A stretch of 64,000 bases of DNA, from the NCBI GenBank assembly GCA_021030915.1, contig JAGEMR010000105.1:38728-102727 (forward strand), written 5' to 3'. Of the stretch, positions 22,648 to 32,559 are shown one piece after another. This DNA is from Astrothelium macrocarpum. Its lineage: Eukaryota > Ascomycota > Dothideomycetes > Trypetheliales > Trypetheliaceae. Position numbers and translations under genes: made by a program. Each line of letters starts with the position of its first letter. The stretch's first letter is position 1. The notes beneath the pieces are model-generated. The model was not told the DNA's origin. It did no database searches and saw only the letters and a program-made list of their open reading frames with translations.

Positions 22648-24671
22648 TTATCCTTGCCATTGACACCGGATCCCGACTTTTTGGTCTCGAACCCCAAGGA
22701 GAGCGAACGAAAGCTCGCCCAAACCATCATTCGGACCTTGCTCAATGACAATTTCTTCCTCCGCTGGAAGCTCGCCCAAGCTGATTATGCGTTGACCCAC
22801 ATCTGAAGCGGATTCGATTGAAATGCTAGCCCCTTTAAACTTCCCTCGTAGTGTCGGTGACTCGAAGCTTGGAGAGTTCGAAAGGGATCCGAATATCTCG
22901 ACCCAATTGTGACATGTCGAAATTGATTTGTCTAACGAAACATCTATGGGACTTTCGATGTGTGCCTGCTTGTTACTCCTCCTAGGATTCTTTTGTTCAT
23001 CGTTTGGTGATAAGGAAGATGCGTTTTGGCTAGAAGTAGTCCTGTTACCATCAATATCTAGTAGACGCAAGCTTCTGTTGAGTGGGTGTAGCGTCGAAGG
23101 ATCTGAAGAACTCTTGGTTCTGACGGTGTGAGTACTGTTGCTTGGGTGAGTACCGTGACTTGAGCGAGTGCCGTGACTTGAACGGGCGATATGGCTTGAG
23201 CGAGTGCTATGGCTTGAGCGAGTGCTATGACTCAAGACAGTGCTGTTACTTGAGCCAGCGCTGTTACTTGAACGAGTACTGTTGTTTGCGTGGGCGCCAT
23301 GCTGCGATGAAAGAGCAGAAGTTGAAGGACTCTGTAAGAGGATCATATTGAGATTGATTGCACTCTGAAGCGGCAATGGACGCCAAACAAACTGATTCCG
23401 CGCTCTCTGATACTCTTCTCCTACTTTAGCGGAGACCTGCGACAACGCTTGACGAAAGTGGCAAATCGTCTCCCAGTCATATTCTTTCAGATCTGGAACA
23501 GTCCATTGATGGAACGTCTGTCCATGTGCTCCTGAAATGGAGAATTGACCGTGGGCTTGGATGAAGGCGTCGCAGAGGAAGCATGCCTCTTTGGACACTC
23601 CTATCGCTCGAGGGATTAATGGTGGAGATGTTAACTCGTAATGGACTAGGATCTGGATTTCGGCATGAATGAATTGCCGACCGGTGATTTGAGATTTTGA
23701 TGAAGCCCTATACTTAACCAGGGGACACCATTCAGCATTTTTGAAGAGACGGCGGAACCGTTGAGAGAAACGGGCTAGGGACCGAGAGATTCGCCAGTAG
23801 CTCGAGATTTTAGTGACTTCCCGTATATCTCTTATGTCCAGGCGCAAGATAGGATAGCCTAGGCCTTTCAGGCGATTTGGCAAACTCAGACCATCATCCG
23901 TTAAGTCGTAGGCCTTCTTGATGACATCTTTAATATTTGGCAAAAGATCTTCGGACATCCCTTCTTCTAATTGCTCGAATGATGCTTCAAAACTTTTAAT
24001 CTGATCGTCGAGTCTATCCAAGCCCTCGCGAATTTCGCTTGAAAATGGGGCTTGGAAAGACATGCGAAAGAGTCGTCGGAGGCGTGTAGACAATGGCTCC
24101 CGCGTCGTCCTGAGGTGGGAAGGACGCCGGAACCTAGCAGATCCCAGTCGACCTAGTATCTTGTTGCAATTCAATTGCAGAATAAGTTCCAATAGCTGTA
24201 CCTGACATGTCTCTCGCGTAACATCTTTACGAGTAAGTTATCCGCGTCAATTTATTATTAGGCACTAAATGGATATTTACCTTTCCCCGCGTGCTTCCTT
24301 AACAATTCAAAGAGATCATCGAATGTCTCCTTGACACAGGGGGCAACACCCTCGTTCGCAGCAAGCTTGACTTTGAAGACTGGCTTGTTTTCATCTTGTT
24401 CGATAGCTACAGCGGAAACAGACTCCACCTGGGGCTGGAACGCGGCGATGAAAGCAAAATCGTCTGCCAGGCTCTTTTCCAGCCCGAATGGGATCGGATA
24501 GGCATGCTCGTCTTTCAAGCTGGGAGACTCAGCATATATCTGACGATCGGAGATGTGCTGTTTAGTAGATAATGCTTTCGTTTGACGCTCAAACGATGCG
24601 CGGTTGATAGTCGCCCAAATAGATCGATCTTTGGGGGCTGTATCTGGATTCAAGCTATCGTGGTAATCCAT
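22648..24671 (-). CDS. Fungal OTT_1508-like deaminase-fold protein
   Basis: Two exons, 24281-24671 and 22648-24224, with a 56-nt intron (GTAAAT..CGTAAAG), give about 655 aa. The central part (residues about 250-400) carries the zinc-binding signature of the cytidine-deaminase superfamily: HAEIQIL (HAE near 317-319) and, about 26 residues later, CFLC (345-348) followed by IQAHGQ and GAHGQ. This HAE...CxxC pattern with a trailing AHG is what I recall of the OTT_1508-like deaminase family (PF14441), common in fungi and thought to derive from polymorphic-toxin-type deaminases. The substrate is unknown, and the domain call rests on motif memory. N-terminal to it is a helical region; C-terminal is a Ser/His/Thr/Arg hexapeptide repeat, then an acidic, Ser-rich tail. 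No signal peptide is seen. Confidence 0.7.
23135..23300. repeat. 18-bp minisatellite inside the deaminase gene
   Basis: About eight to nine imperfect 18-bp tandem units of the form GTGCTATGGCTTGAGCGA (plus strand). They encode hexapeptides such as STRSSH, SARSSH and STRSSN on the minus strand. The units differ mainly by transitions and the reading frame is kept throughout, so copy number could change without a frameshift. Confidence 0.8.
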
Positions 24672-26424
24672 TTTAGATTCGGAAGGTACAGGTATGGGCT
24701 GGCATCGCTGTTCCTACCGAACAGCAGCATTCTGATGCTCCTGGGCCAAATCCGCCAGGATGAATATCGACGCGCGGTCCAGTCGTAGAATATCATTTGA
24801 TAGGCCCTTTGGCATATGATTGAGAGATGATACAGACTTGAAAGCCGAGAAGAGGAGAAAACGACACAAGCACGGTGCTATTTCATTCGTTACCCGGTAA
24901 TGTGTGAGTACGCGGACAGGAGAGTAACATGCAGAGAGGACCCAACGGGAGGGCCAGGTCACTTTGCCTTGGTTTGTGTCGTTGTGAATATGAAATTGAA
25001 ATGTCCGAAGCAGATTTCAATACCTCAGCCCGAGCCTGCACGCTGGCGTACTTGGCACAGAGCACGACTTCTCCTTCACCGACTGTGACAAAAAAGGTGC
25101 TTACCCCACCTCTTTGTGTAACGTCCAATGCCTGAACATTCAGCGAGAGTCCGGTAATCGAAGAGCCGGGCTGCGAGATACGAGCACCCGAAGATTCTTC
25201 TTTATGATTGGCAACCAGGTCCTGATGACGGCCCCTGCATCGCCTGTCGCCTGTTGGATGAGGACCTTTACGTTCAAGACGTTTCACTGTCGGTTCTGGA
25301 CAGTGTTGTTCTTTGCAACACAACGCAAAGTAGTCAATGCTTCGGCATTTGCGAGGATTGTTCTTCTTGACCCAGCAGGGTTTCATATTTCCAGTGTACT
25401 TTTGCCCAATACTAATCCGTCATTGGTGGCTCAATCTGCTCAATCTGCTCATTCTTTGGTGCGAAACCACGTTCATAGCGGGCAAAACTTCACAGGCTAC
25501 TTCTCCCTTTTACTGAACCAAAAAATTCTTCGATTTGGATTGCTTTTGATGCCAGGCAGTTCTCATTCATATTTCTCACTTTCCTTGTGCTTGTTCTCCT
25601 TCACGATTGCTGTCTTTAATAGAATGTGGTAGACAACGAGTCGAAAACGATGCTTCGTTAGTTTTGTACCATTCCCCAAATCATCACGCTATCTTGTGTT
25701 GATCCGAGCTCTGGTTGCAATTGCAAGCTCCATGTCAGCGAAATCCGTCATTTTCATGTCTTCAGTTACAGCGGCGCTCAACAAGGCTGCTTGAAGTCTA
25801 GAGTGCCTAGCCCGAGCTATGTTTTGGGTCCAGCAACCTGGTAGACGATTTGCGACTAACGTAAAGGCCTTCCACATCGCTTTCTGTGCTCGACCCTTGG
25901 CATTCAAAATTTACTGGCAGTATTTCTACCTACCTAGAGTTCACTTACATATCATTTCGGGGTGTTCCTCAGGTGCTATTGAAGCAATTGCAATGACATT
26001 TAGATATTGGAATGAAGACGGTGTCTTTGATTTGATGCATGAAATGTCTTCTGGATCATTGGAATGACTTTGAGGACGACATTTCTCCATAGGAAGATGA
26101 GTGGAACGCCCTGAAACTCTCTATATCCTGTATTAGTAATAGTAAGGATATCCGTGTCGCAACTCTTACCTACGAACGAGCTTTGAAGTCTTCTTATCCA
26201 ATCCTAACTCCTATTCACTTTCTTGTTCTACAAGATCCCAAAAGCCTCGATTTCGACATTACCCGCTCTGATCGAATTCGCAAAACCACCTACCGCTCGT
26301 GTTCGTTCCATCTACACTTTCGGTCGTATTCAGTATTTTGGATAATATATCCTAGTGATCGAGCCTCGGGTGAAATTTTAGCCAGGTCCGCAATCCAAAA
26401 CAGAGATGTTTTTAAGTATGCTGA
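24672..26424. other. Intergenic region, 1.75 kb
   Basis: No gene is supported. At about 24883-25632 long frames are open on both strands (up to 172 codons), but neither has recognised motifs and they are mutually exclusive. This could be a decayed gene or a lineage-specific short gene. Confidence 0.4.
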
Positions 26425-26760
26425 TTATCTGCCTTGTCTGCTCACACCAATTCTCTCTTCTCTCGATCTCGTATCCCTCTGGCCCTGGCGACTCTCCCAT
26501 CTCACGCGTTCAACATCTGGCGCTCCCGCCTGCGATCCGGCTCTGTTATTGCCGGTGCTGCTCTCTGCGTTTGCTTGCTGATCTTGTGAGAATGAGGAGT
26601 TGAAAGAAGAGTCAGCCGAGACTGTTCCTTGTTGGGTCCGTCCGGACGACTGGCTGTGGTATTGCTGCTGCTCGTCAAACTCGCGTTGCGCACGGCGGGT
26701 TTCATATGCGGCAATGTCTTCTGAGGTGAGCGTGATTGCTGTGAGCGGACGGCGGAGCAT
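26425..26760 (-). CDS. cdc26: Anaphase-promoting complex subunit Cdc26
   Basis: Small APC/C subunit that stabilises the TPR protein Cdc16/Apc6. The protein begins MLRRPLTAITLTSEDIAAYE, matching the conserved Cdc26 N terminus (MLRR, then a short helix and D/E-I-x-x-[FY]-E). The Met-Leu-Arg-Arg end, which inserts into the Cdc16 TPR groove, is intact. Length from this start is 111 aa in one exon. The rest is Gln/Ser-rich and disordered, as usual in fungi. The frame runs open 31 codons further upstream, but the Cdc26 N terminus must be free, so 26760 is the start. Its 5' end faces the mitochondrial-type gene at 27061, with about 300 bp between them. Confidence 0.82.
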   Translation of the reverse strand: MLRRPLTAITLTSEDIAAYETRRAQREFDEQQQYHSQSSGRTQQGTVSADSSFNSSFSQDQQANAESSTGNNRAGSQAGAPDVERVRWESRQGQRDTRSREERIGVSRQGR

Positions 26761-27060
26761 TGTAGAAGGATGTGTAAAAGTAGTGGGTAGTTGATGAGTT
26801 TCTCGAGCGAATGGAATACAATTAGCTTCTTGTTGGGATAGTGATGTAGTCAAGAATGGCGACGAGCAGAGTATGTTCTACGCCTGGTCTGCAAGAAGAG
26901 ACAGATGTTTACGTCTTGATTGGATTGTTTGGTATACGATGCGTTGCATGTTGCACAAAGAAAGATCGGCAGAATCGGTCACCGCCTTAGATTGAAGCTC
27001 TGGGATTTTTCATAGCCTCAAGCAGCAAAGCTTCAAGCTTACTCCTCACTTTTACTCAAA
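26761..27060. promoter_or_regulatory. Probable bidirectional promoter region
   Basis: This 300-bp space lies between two divergent genes (cdc26 on minus, the putative mitochondrial protein on plus) and must contain both promoters. No specific element could be assigned. Confidence 0.4.
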
Positions 27061-28352
27061 ATGCGTCGCTGTCAGAGTTGTCTCACTATAGGCAAAGGTC
27101 GGCTATCATCCAGAAAACACTCGCATTGGACTCCGAGTTTGAACCGCCAGTATCATGCGAGCAATGTCCTAGAGGCAGCAGAACGTTCAACAGAAGGAGT
27201 TCCATTTACGGGTATGTATAAATCAATTCTCAATGAAGAGCTATCCAAAACTGAATTGATACCATAGCTTCTAATTTCAGCAGAGTAAGAGACATCACTC
27301 GCCGCCAACGCGCCGTTGCCGCATCAAAAGACATACAATCTCTAAACCAAAATCGATACCCAAATCCTCAAGGGGAACGTCGCCCTCCATTTCGATTCAA
27401 CGGCAATCTCAGACCTGCAGCACCTCGAAACGGCAATCCAAATGCTATCGCTACTTCTTTTCCCCCGGCAAGAGACCGTTATCCCCAAGGCGAACAACCC
27501 GCCTACATAAGACGCGACACACCCTACAATACACCATTCCCCTCTCGCCCCCAACAACCCCTAACCCGCAACTTCCCTCCACCATCCTCCCGCCCTCCTT
27601 CTCGCCCCAGTCAACCCTACCAATCCGGCATCACCAACCCCTCTCGGCGCCTCCAACGCCGCCCACGCAAACCCCGCCGCAGCGGTCCCCGCTCCGACGA
27701 CGACGCCATGGGCGATGGCCCCGCCTCAGCACCGACAGCGGGTCCCCCCACCACAGCGCAAGCACGACATTACCTGTCTCTCGCGGCCAGCGAAGCCGGG
27801 CGACCCGTGCCGTTCGCGCCTGCGCAGCCGCGGCTGCAGGAGCTGCTTGGTATGCCGATGGGGCTGTATGCGGCGAAGGGTGGAGCCACAAGGGCGGTTC
27901 TGGATGCGGTGAGGGCGAGGACTGGAGGAAGCGAGGTTGCGGTGGAGGGGAGGACGGGCGTTGCAAAGAGGTTGTTGGAGGGGAGGGAGGTGCTTATCGG
28001 GGATGAAGAGGAGAAGAGTGAGGTGCTGAGGCGGGCGAGAGGGTTGGCGGGGGATAGGGTGAGGGTGCATAGAGAGGCGTTGGCGAGGAGGGGGGAGGCC
28101 GGGGAGGTGGAGGAGGTGGAGAAGGTGGGGGTGCAGAAGGTGGGGTTTGTGGGTGTAGATGACAGGATCAGAAGGGAGGTGGTGAGGAAGGCGATGGAGG
28201 GTGGGATGGGGAAAGATTTGGTGGCAGGGACTGGAGACGAGGTGACGAAAACGGTGGCGGGATATTTGGATAGGAATGGGACGTATGGTGCTGAAAGTGG
28301 AGAGCTCGTCATGAGAATGGTAAAAGAAATGCTGCCTGTTGCTACGAGGTAG
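27061..28352 (+). CDS. Putative mitochondrial protein of unknown function
   Basis: Function not recognised. Two exons, 27061-27211 and 27268-28352, have a 56-nt intron (GTATGT, branch AACTGAATT, acceptor CCATAG) that joins VPFT to ASNFSRVRD. The product is about 411 aa. The N terminus is rich in Arg, Ser and hydrophobics with almost no acidic residues (MRRCQSCLTIGKGRLSSRKH), as in a mitochondrial presequence, with RQYHASN as a plausible cleavage zone. A Pro/Arg/Asn-rich disordered segment follows (27330-27720). The C-terminal half is helical and charged, on GC-rich DNA with long purine runs. It could be a fungal-specific mitochondrial translation or ribosome-associated protein, but no family motif supports that. 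Confidence 0.65.
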
Positions 28353-28676
28353 GGTGGGCAGAACCTTCGACAGCTAGATGAACGCAGCCTTTTGTGTACA
28401 AGACTAACCTTGTATAAATGCTGAGATGGATTGTTGTCTCTGTGTTTTGCTGAAATCGCGATTTTATACACCAAATCCCAAAGTGAAATCTCAGGTAAGT
28501 ATTCGGGTTTGATGGCTTGCCTTCTGCGAAAAGTATCTAGGATTTGGTTGAGACTCCATTTTTAGTTGTGCTGCTCACAAGCTAATCCAGGTACAGCACG
28601 ACGAAGCTTGAATATGACAGTTCATTTCAAATCTCTTTCGCTCCAGTCTAGTCATTATTGACATCACTTGGAAGGC
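28353..28676. other. Convergent intergenic region
   Basis: This holds the 3' regions of the two flanking genes. No further feature is seen. Confidence 0.5.
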
Positions 28677-29920
28677 TCATAGAACACTTGAGATCCAATT
28701 CTCAAGCGCAACCTCACCTAGGCCCTTCGTTTTGATCCGCAACACACGATCGATAATCATCTCTTCATGTGCCATCTCGGGTGTCTCGACAAACTTTACT
28801 CTCCTCGTGTCTTTTTCTGTCCTGGCATCTCCATTTTGAGCATGTGATTCCAGCTCCTTATCTAAAACCAGTTCATCCGCCATCTCAAATCCTCTTCTTA
28901 CGACGCCCGCAAACGTCCTAATCCCATCAATCAGCACCTCTCCACCTCCGCCCCACACCAAAATCTCCCCAACTTTCCCCGCTACATCCTTCCAAGCCTC
29001 GTCATCCGCCTCGCTCGGATGACAATACATGTCAAACTTCCCTCCCATCCCAACAAACATACTCGTCGCATGCTTCAACGCCTTTACCGTGATATAATCC
29101 CTCTTCTTATTCCTGTCAAAGCTCCCCGCCACCGTCCCAAAATCCACCCACGGACTAATCAACATCGCACCCCTAATCCACCTCCCCTCCCCCAACTCCA
29201 GCCTCTCCACGTCGGCATGCGGCCGCGCCAGATGCAGCATCAGCGCACACGCCAGATTCCCACCGGCCGAGTCACCCCCTAACAACACCGTCTCAGGCGC
29301 GCGTCCCTCCGTCTCAAGCAAATACCGCAGCGCCGCCACCGCCTGGCCCAGCTGCGTCGGATACGTCGCCTTGGGCGCCAACGAATAGCTGAGACTCAGA
29401 ATCGCCACGTCGACGCCCTTCTCAGCCGCCAGCGCGCGCTGCAGCGCAAACTGGAACTTCCAGTGCGCGGACGACGCGGCGCCGATGTAGCCGCCGCCGT
29501 GGAAGTACAGGAGCACGTACTTGGCGTCGCGGGAGCCGATCCAGTGTGCGCGCGCGCCGGCGCCGCCGGGGTACGGGGACAGGTCGATGGTGGACGGCGT
29601 GGCGTACTGGGAGCGCGCGATGCGCTGGTACATGCTGGATGTGCTGGGGGCGAAGCGCTGCATTTGAGGGGCGGTGAGGTCCGAGAGGAAGACGCGGAGG
29701 AGTGCGTAGCAGACGTCGCGGCGGTAGGTGCGGGCGTGGGAGGGCCCGCGGAAGGGGGACGTGAGGAGGGTGTAGTCGAGGGTGATTACTGGATTGAGGG
29801 TTAGATTTGGGGTAGTGGAGAAGAGGAGGGATGGAATGGTTTGGACATACTGGCTTTGAGAATGATGGGGACGAGACTGAGGATGCTGGGATTTCCTGAG
29901 ACTTTGTTTGACGAAGACAT
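28677..29920 (-). CDS. HSL-type alpha/beta hydrolase (esterase)
   Basis: Carboxylesterase of the hormone-sensitive-lipase group (abhydrolase_3). Two exons, 29851-29920 and 28677-29788, with a 62-nt intron (GTATGT..ATCCAG), give about 393 aa. The oxyanion-hole motif is HGGG (residues about 120-123, in YFHGGGYIG), the nucleophile elbow is GDSAGG (Ser about 197), and the catalytic His lies in PEMAHEEMI (about 364). The catalytic Asp/Glu is probably in the LIDGIRTFA region. Fungal relatives include versiconal-type esterases, steryl acetyl hydrolases and detoxifying esterases; the substrate cannot be told from sequence. The N terminus, though hydrophobic around residues 10-30, is not a clear signal peptide. 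It is divergent from the dehydrogenase at 30571. Confidence 0.88.
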
Positions 29921-30570
29921 TGTGAATGAAACTAATTTTTTTTGGACAGAAATGGAAAGAAAAGAGAATTGAGAAGTATATCGAAGAAGCCTACGTTCGT
30001 CTTGAATAATTTGCCTGAAGCCATAGTGTTATTGATATGAACATGAGCTATCACGTTCATGCCGAGGTCGGCTTCGCATGGACAACGAGTCACCTAGCGC
30101 TTTCCATGGCAATTGACATTGCAATATGGCTAGATCTACTATGTTAAGGCATTATAAGTATGACGTGCCAGGATATTATTGCCATTGCGTGGACGCATTC
30201 GTCCTAGCTATTAGAGTACAGTACAATACCGAGAGGGGTATCCTCTGTATGGAGTAGGGCGTATTACTCATAAGTCGAATTTCTCTCTTGTAGAATTGTA
30301 CTTCAACCCAAAGAGTCAGCATAAGTTTGCTGCATTAATGCTCTGTGCCCTAAATGGTTACATTGTCGACAGAAGGCAGAGGTGGGTTTAGAGTTTCACT
30401 CTTCGTCCGATTATGCGGGCTGCCGCAATGCCGTCATTGTATATCTAGCTTCCGTGCTCAGTAAGGTACCTGGTGCAACGTTCCAGCATTGCAGCAGTCC
30501 AATCTTTATCAATTGATCTCTTTGATCTTCCTCTCATTTTAACACACTCATTCCCCATTTCACGCTCATC
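29921..30570. other. Divergent intergenic region
   Basis: This carries the promoters of the hydrolase (minus) and the dehydrogenase (plus). No gene is seen. Confidence 0.5.
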
Positions 30571-31689
30571 ATGGGAGGCGGAGATCATAAAGAGCGCTTG
30601 CTCTTCACTCTTCCCTTCCCTGAACCCCCCAACCTCCTCGACTCCCTCCGCAAAAAATACCCCGCCTACTCTTTCACCTGGCACCGCACCCACGACACCG
30701 GCCCTTACATTTCTTCTTCCACCTCCTCCAATGACGACGACAAGGAGCTCGCCCGCCTCTTCAAAACCAGCACCATCCAAATCACCCTCGGTACCTTCCC
30801 CGACTCCTCCTCCAGCGCGCCCCACCTAAAATGGATCCAGCTCTTCAGCGCCAGCGCCAACCGCGCCGCCGAAACACCCATCTTCCGCAACTCCGACAAA
30901 CTCCTACTCACCACCGTCTCCGGTATCCACGGACCCCAGATCGCTGAGTGGGTGGTCATGACCACGCTCGTCACCAACCACCAGTACAACACGCTGTACG
31001 AGCTGCAGAAGCAGCACCGCTGGGGCAAGACGGGCCAGGACGACGCCTTCCACGCCGTGCATGACCTCGTCGGTCAGCGGCTGGGTGTTCTGGGATACGG
31101 CAGTATTGGTCGTCAGGTCGCGCGGGTTGCGCAAGCCATGGGCATGTCGGTGCTGGCGTATACCGCGACACCGAAGGAGACGCCTGAGGCGCGGCGGGAT
31201 CGAGGGTTCATTGTGCCGGGGACCGGGGATCCGGAGGGGAAGATTCCCGAGGAGTGGTACAGTGGGTTGGAGAGGGAGAAGTTGAGGGAGTTTTTGGCCC
31301 AGGACCTGGATGTGGTGTTGGTGAGCGTGCCGTTGACGAAGGATACGGAAGGGATGTTGAGCACAAAGGAGTTTGAGGTGTTAGGAAAGAATGGGAAGCC
31401 TCCCTTGGTCGTGAATATTGCGAGAGGGAAGATTGTAGATACGGACGCGTTGATAGAGGCGTTGAAGAAGGGGGATGTGAGCGGCGCGGCGTTGGATGTG
31501 ACGGATCCGGAGCCATTGCCAAAAGATAGTGAGCTGTGGGATATGAAAAATGTGATAGTGACGCCGCATATTAGTGGGAGTGGGAAGGCGTACACTGATC
31601 GTGCGATTGGGTTGTTGGAAGAGAACTTGCACAGATTAGAAAGAGGCGATAAGCTATTAAATGTGGTGCAAAAGGATCGAGGCTATTGA
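30571..31689 (+). CDS. D-isomer-specific 2-hydroxyacid dehydrogenase
   Basis: NAD(P)-dependent oxidoreductase that interconverts D-2-hydroxy acids and 2-keto acids. Single exon of 372 aa, normal length; the ATG at 30571 lies directly after a pyrimidine-rich leader. The Rossmann motif GVLGYGSIGRQVA is near residue 172-184. The catalytic set is the Arg of NIARGK (about 285), the Glu of the DPEPLP loop (about 314) and the His of TPHISG (about 333). The N-terminal catalytic half is more divergent. The specific substrate (glyoxylate, hydroxypyruvate or other) cannot be assigned. The 5' half has a strong C-ending codon bias. Confidence 0.9.
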   Translation: MGGGDHKERLLFTLPFPEPPNLLDSLRKKYPAYSFTWHRTHDTGPYISSSTSSNDDDKELARLFKTSTIQITLGTFPDSSSSAPHLKWIQLFSASANRAAETPIFRNSDKLLLTTVSGIHGPQIAEWVVMTTLVTNHQYNTLYELQKQHRWGKTGQDDAFHAVHDLVGQRLGVLGYGSIGRQVARVAQAMGMSVLAYTATPKETPEARRDRGFIVPGTGDPEGKIPEEWYSGLEREKLREFLAQDLDVVLVSVPLTKDTEGMLSTKEFEVLGKNGKPPLVVNIARGKIVDTDALIEALKKGDVSGAALDVTDPEPLPKDSELWDMKNVIVTPHISGSGKAYTDRAIGLLEENLHRLERGDKLLNVVQKDRGY

Positions 31690-32559
31690 GCCTTGTGCTG
31701 ATGAAAGTCTTGAAACGGAAGACCTGACCGTACGAATAATACGCTTGCGACGAAAGCCAAATTCTATGAACGATATGATTTGGGAAGCAAAGTCAAGGCG
31801 AGCGCTGGTTTCTCAGATATATTGATAAGAGCTTGTCTAATAATCAATAAATTTAACACATGCTCAAGGATCAGTATCTTCTCTTTGAAGGATAGAGAAC
31901 AAGCTATGTGAGTTATTCCAAGGATTAAAGGTCACATGTGAGGATATAGGAAGATAAGAGGCTGAAAGTAGGTGCATTGGAGTTTGCTCATGGAGCAACA
32001 TAGAAACTACTGAACGTACCAGAAATCCGCTATCACATCACTCGTCTTTGACTTCGAATTACCCAATAGCGTCCAAGTATGCTGTCGAGAAGAGTAGGGA
32101 AAGGTTCCAAATATCTTATTGTCCATAATACGGTCGAGCATTCGCGCTGGACAATTACGGTCCACGAAGCTAAGAGGAATACTGTCGATAGGCTCATCTA
32201 TGCTTAAGTTTAACTTTGATTTCATTAGGCTTCTTTGCCAGTCCGGCATCGTCTACCTAAATTTGCTAGGTCAAGACTGCCTAGCGTCTGTCGTGTGGCT
32301 TGCTTATAGTTACATACATATGAAAAACGCTCAATGTAGCTTTCAACGACCGACAATGGATCAGACCATTAAAAAGGGGAAACAAAAAATCCCCCGAATC
32401 CTCCACATAACTTGAGCATTTTGCTGCACGTCTCAGTATTCGTACACCAGGAACTCCATCGCTAATTCATCACCTTTAAACATTGTGATGTGACTTTGTG
32501 GAATTTTGGTACAAGGCACAAGGTTGTTCAACGAATGAAACGAATCGATTTGAGCCGAT
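31690..32559. other. Convergent intergenic region, 0.87 kb
   Basis: This contains 3' regions of the dehydrogenase and the receptor gene. Short frames at 32007-32415 have no support. Confidence 0.5.

Noticed and set aside
24883..25632. Two overlapping frames on opposite strands (168 and 172 codons)
   Set aside because: Neither has motifs, introns or a convincing context; listed only as an intergenic curiosity.
27770..28474. Antisense frame of 234 codons opposite the putative mitochondrial protein
   Set aside because: Shadow of a purine-rich sense frame; no motif, and the sense frame has a coherent splice and presequence.
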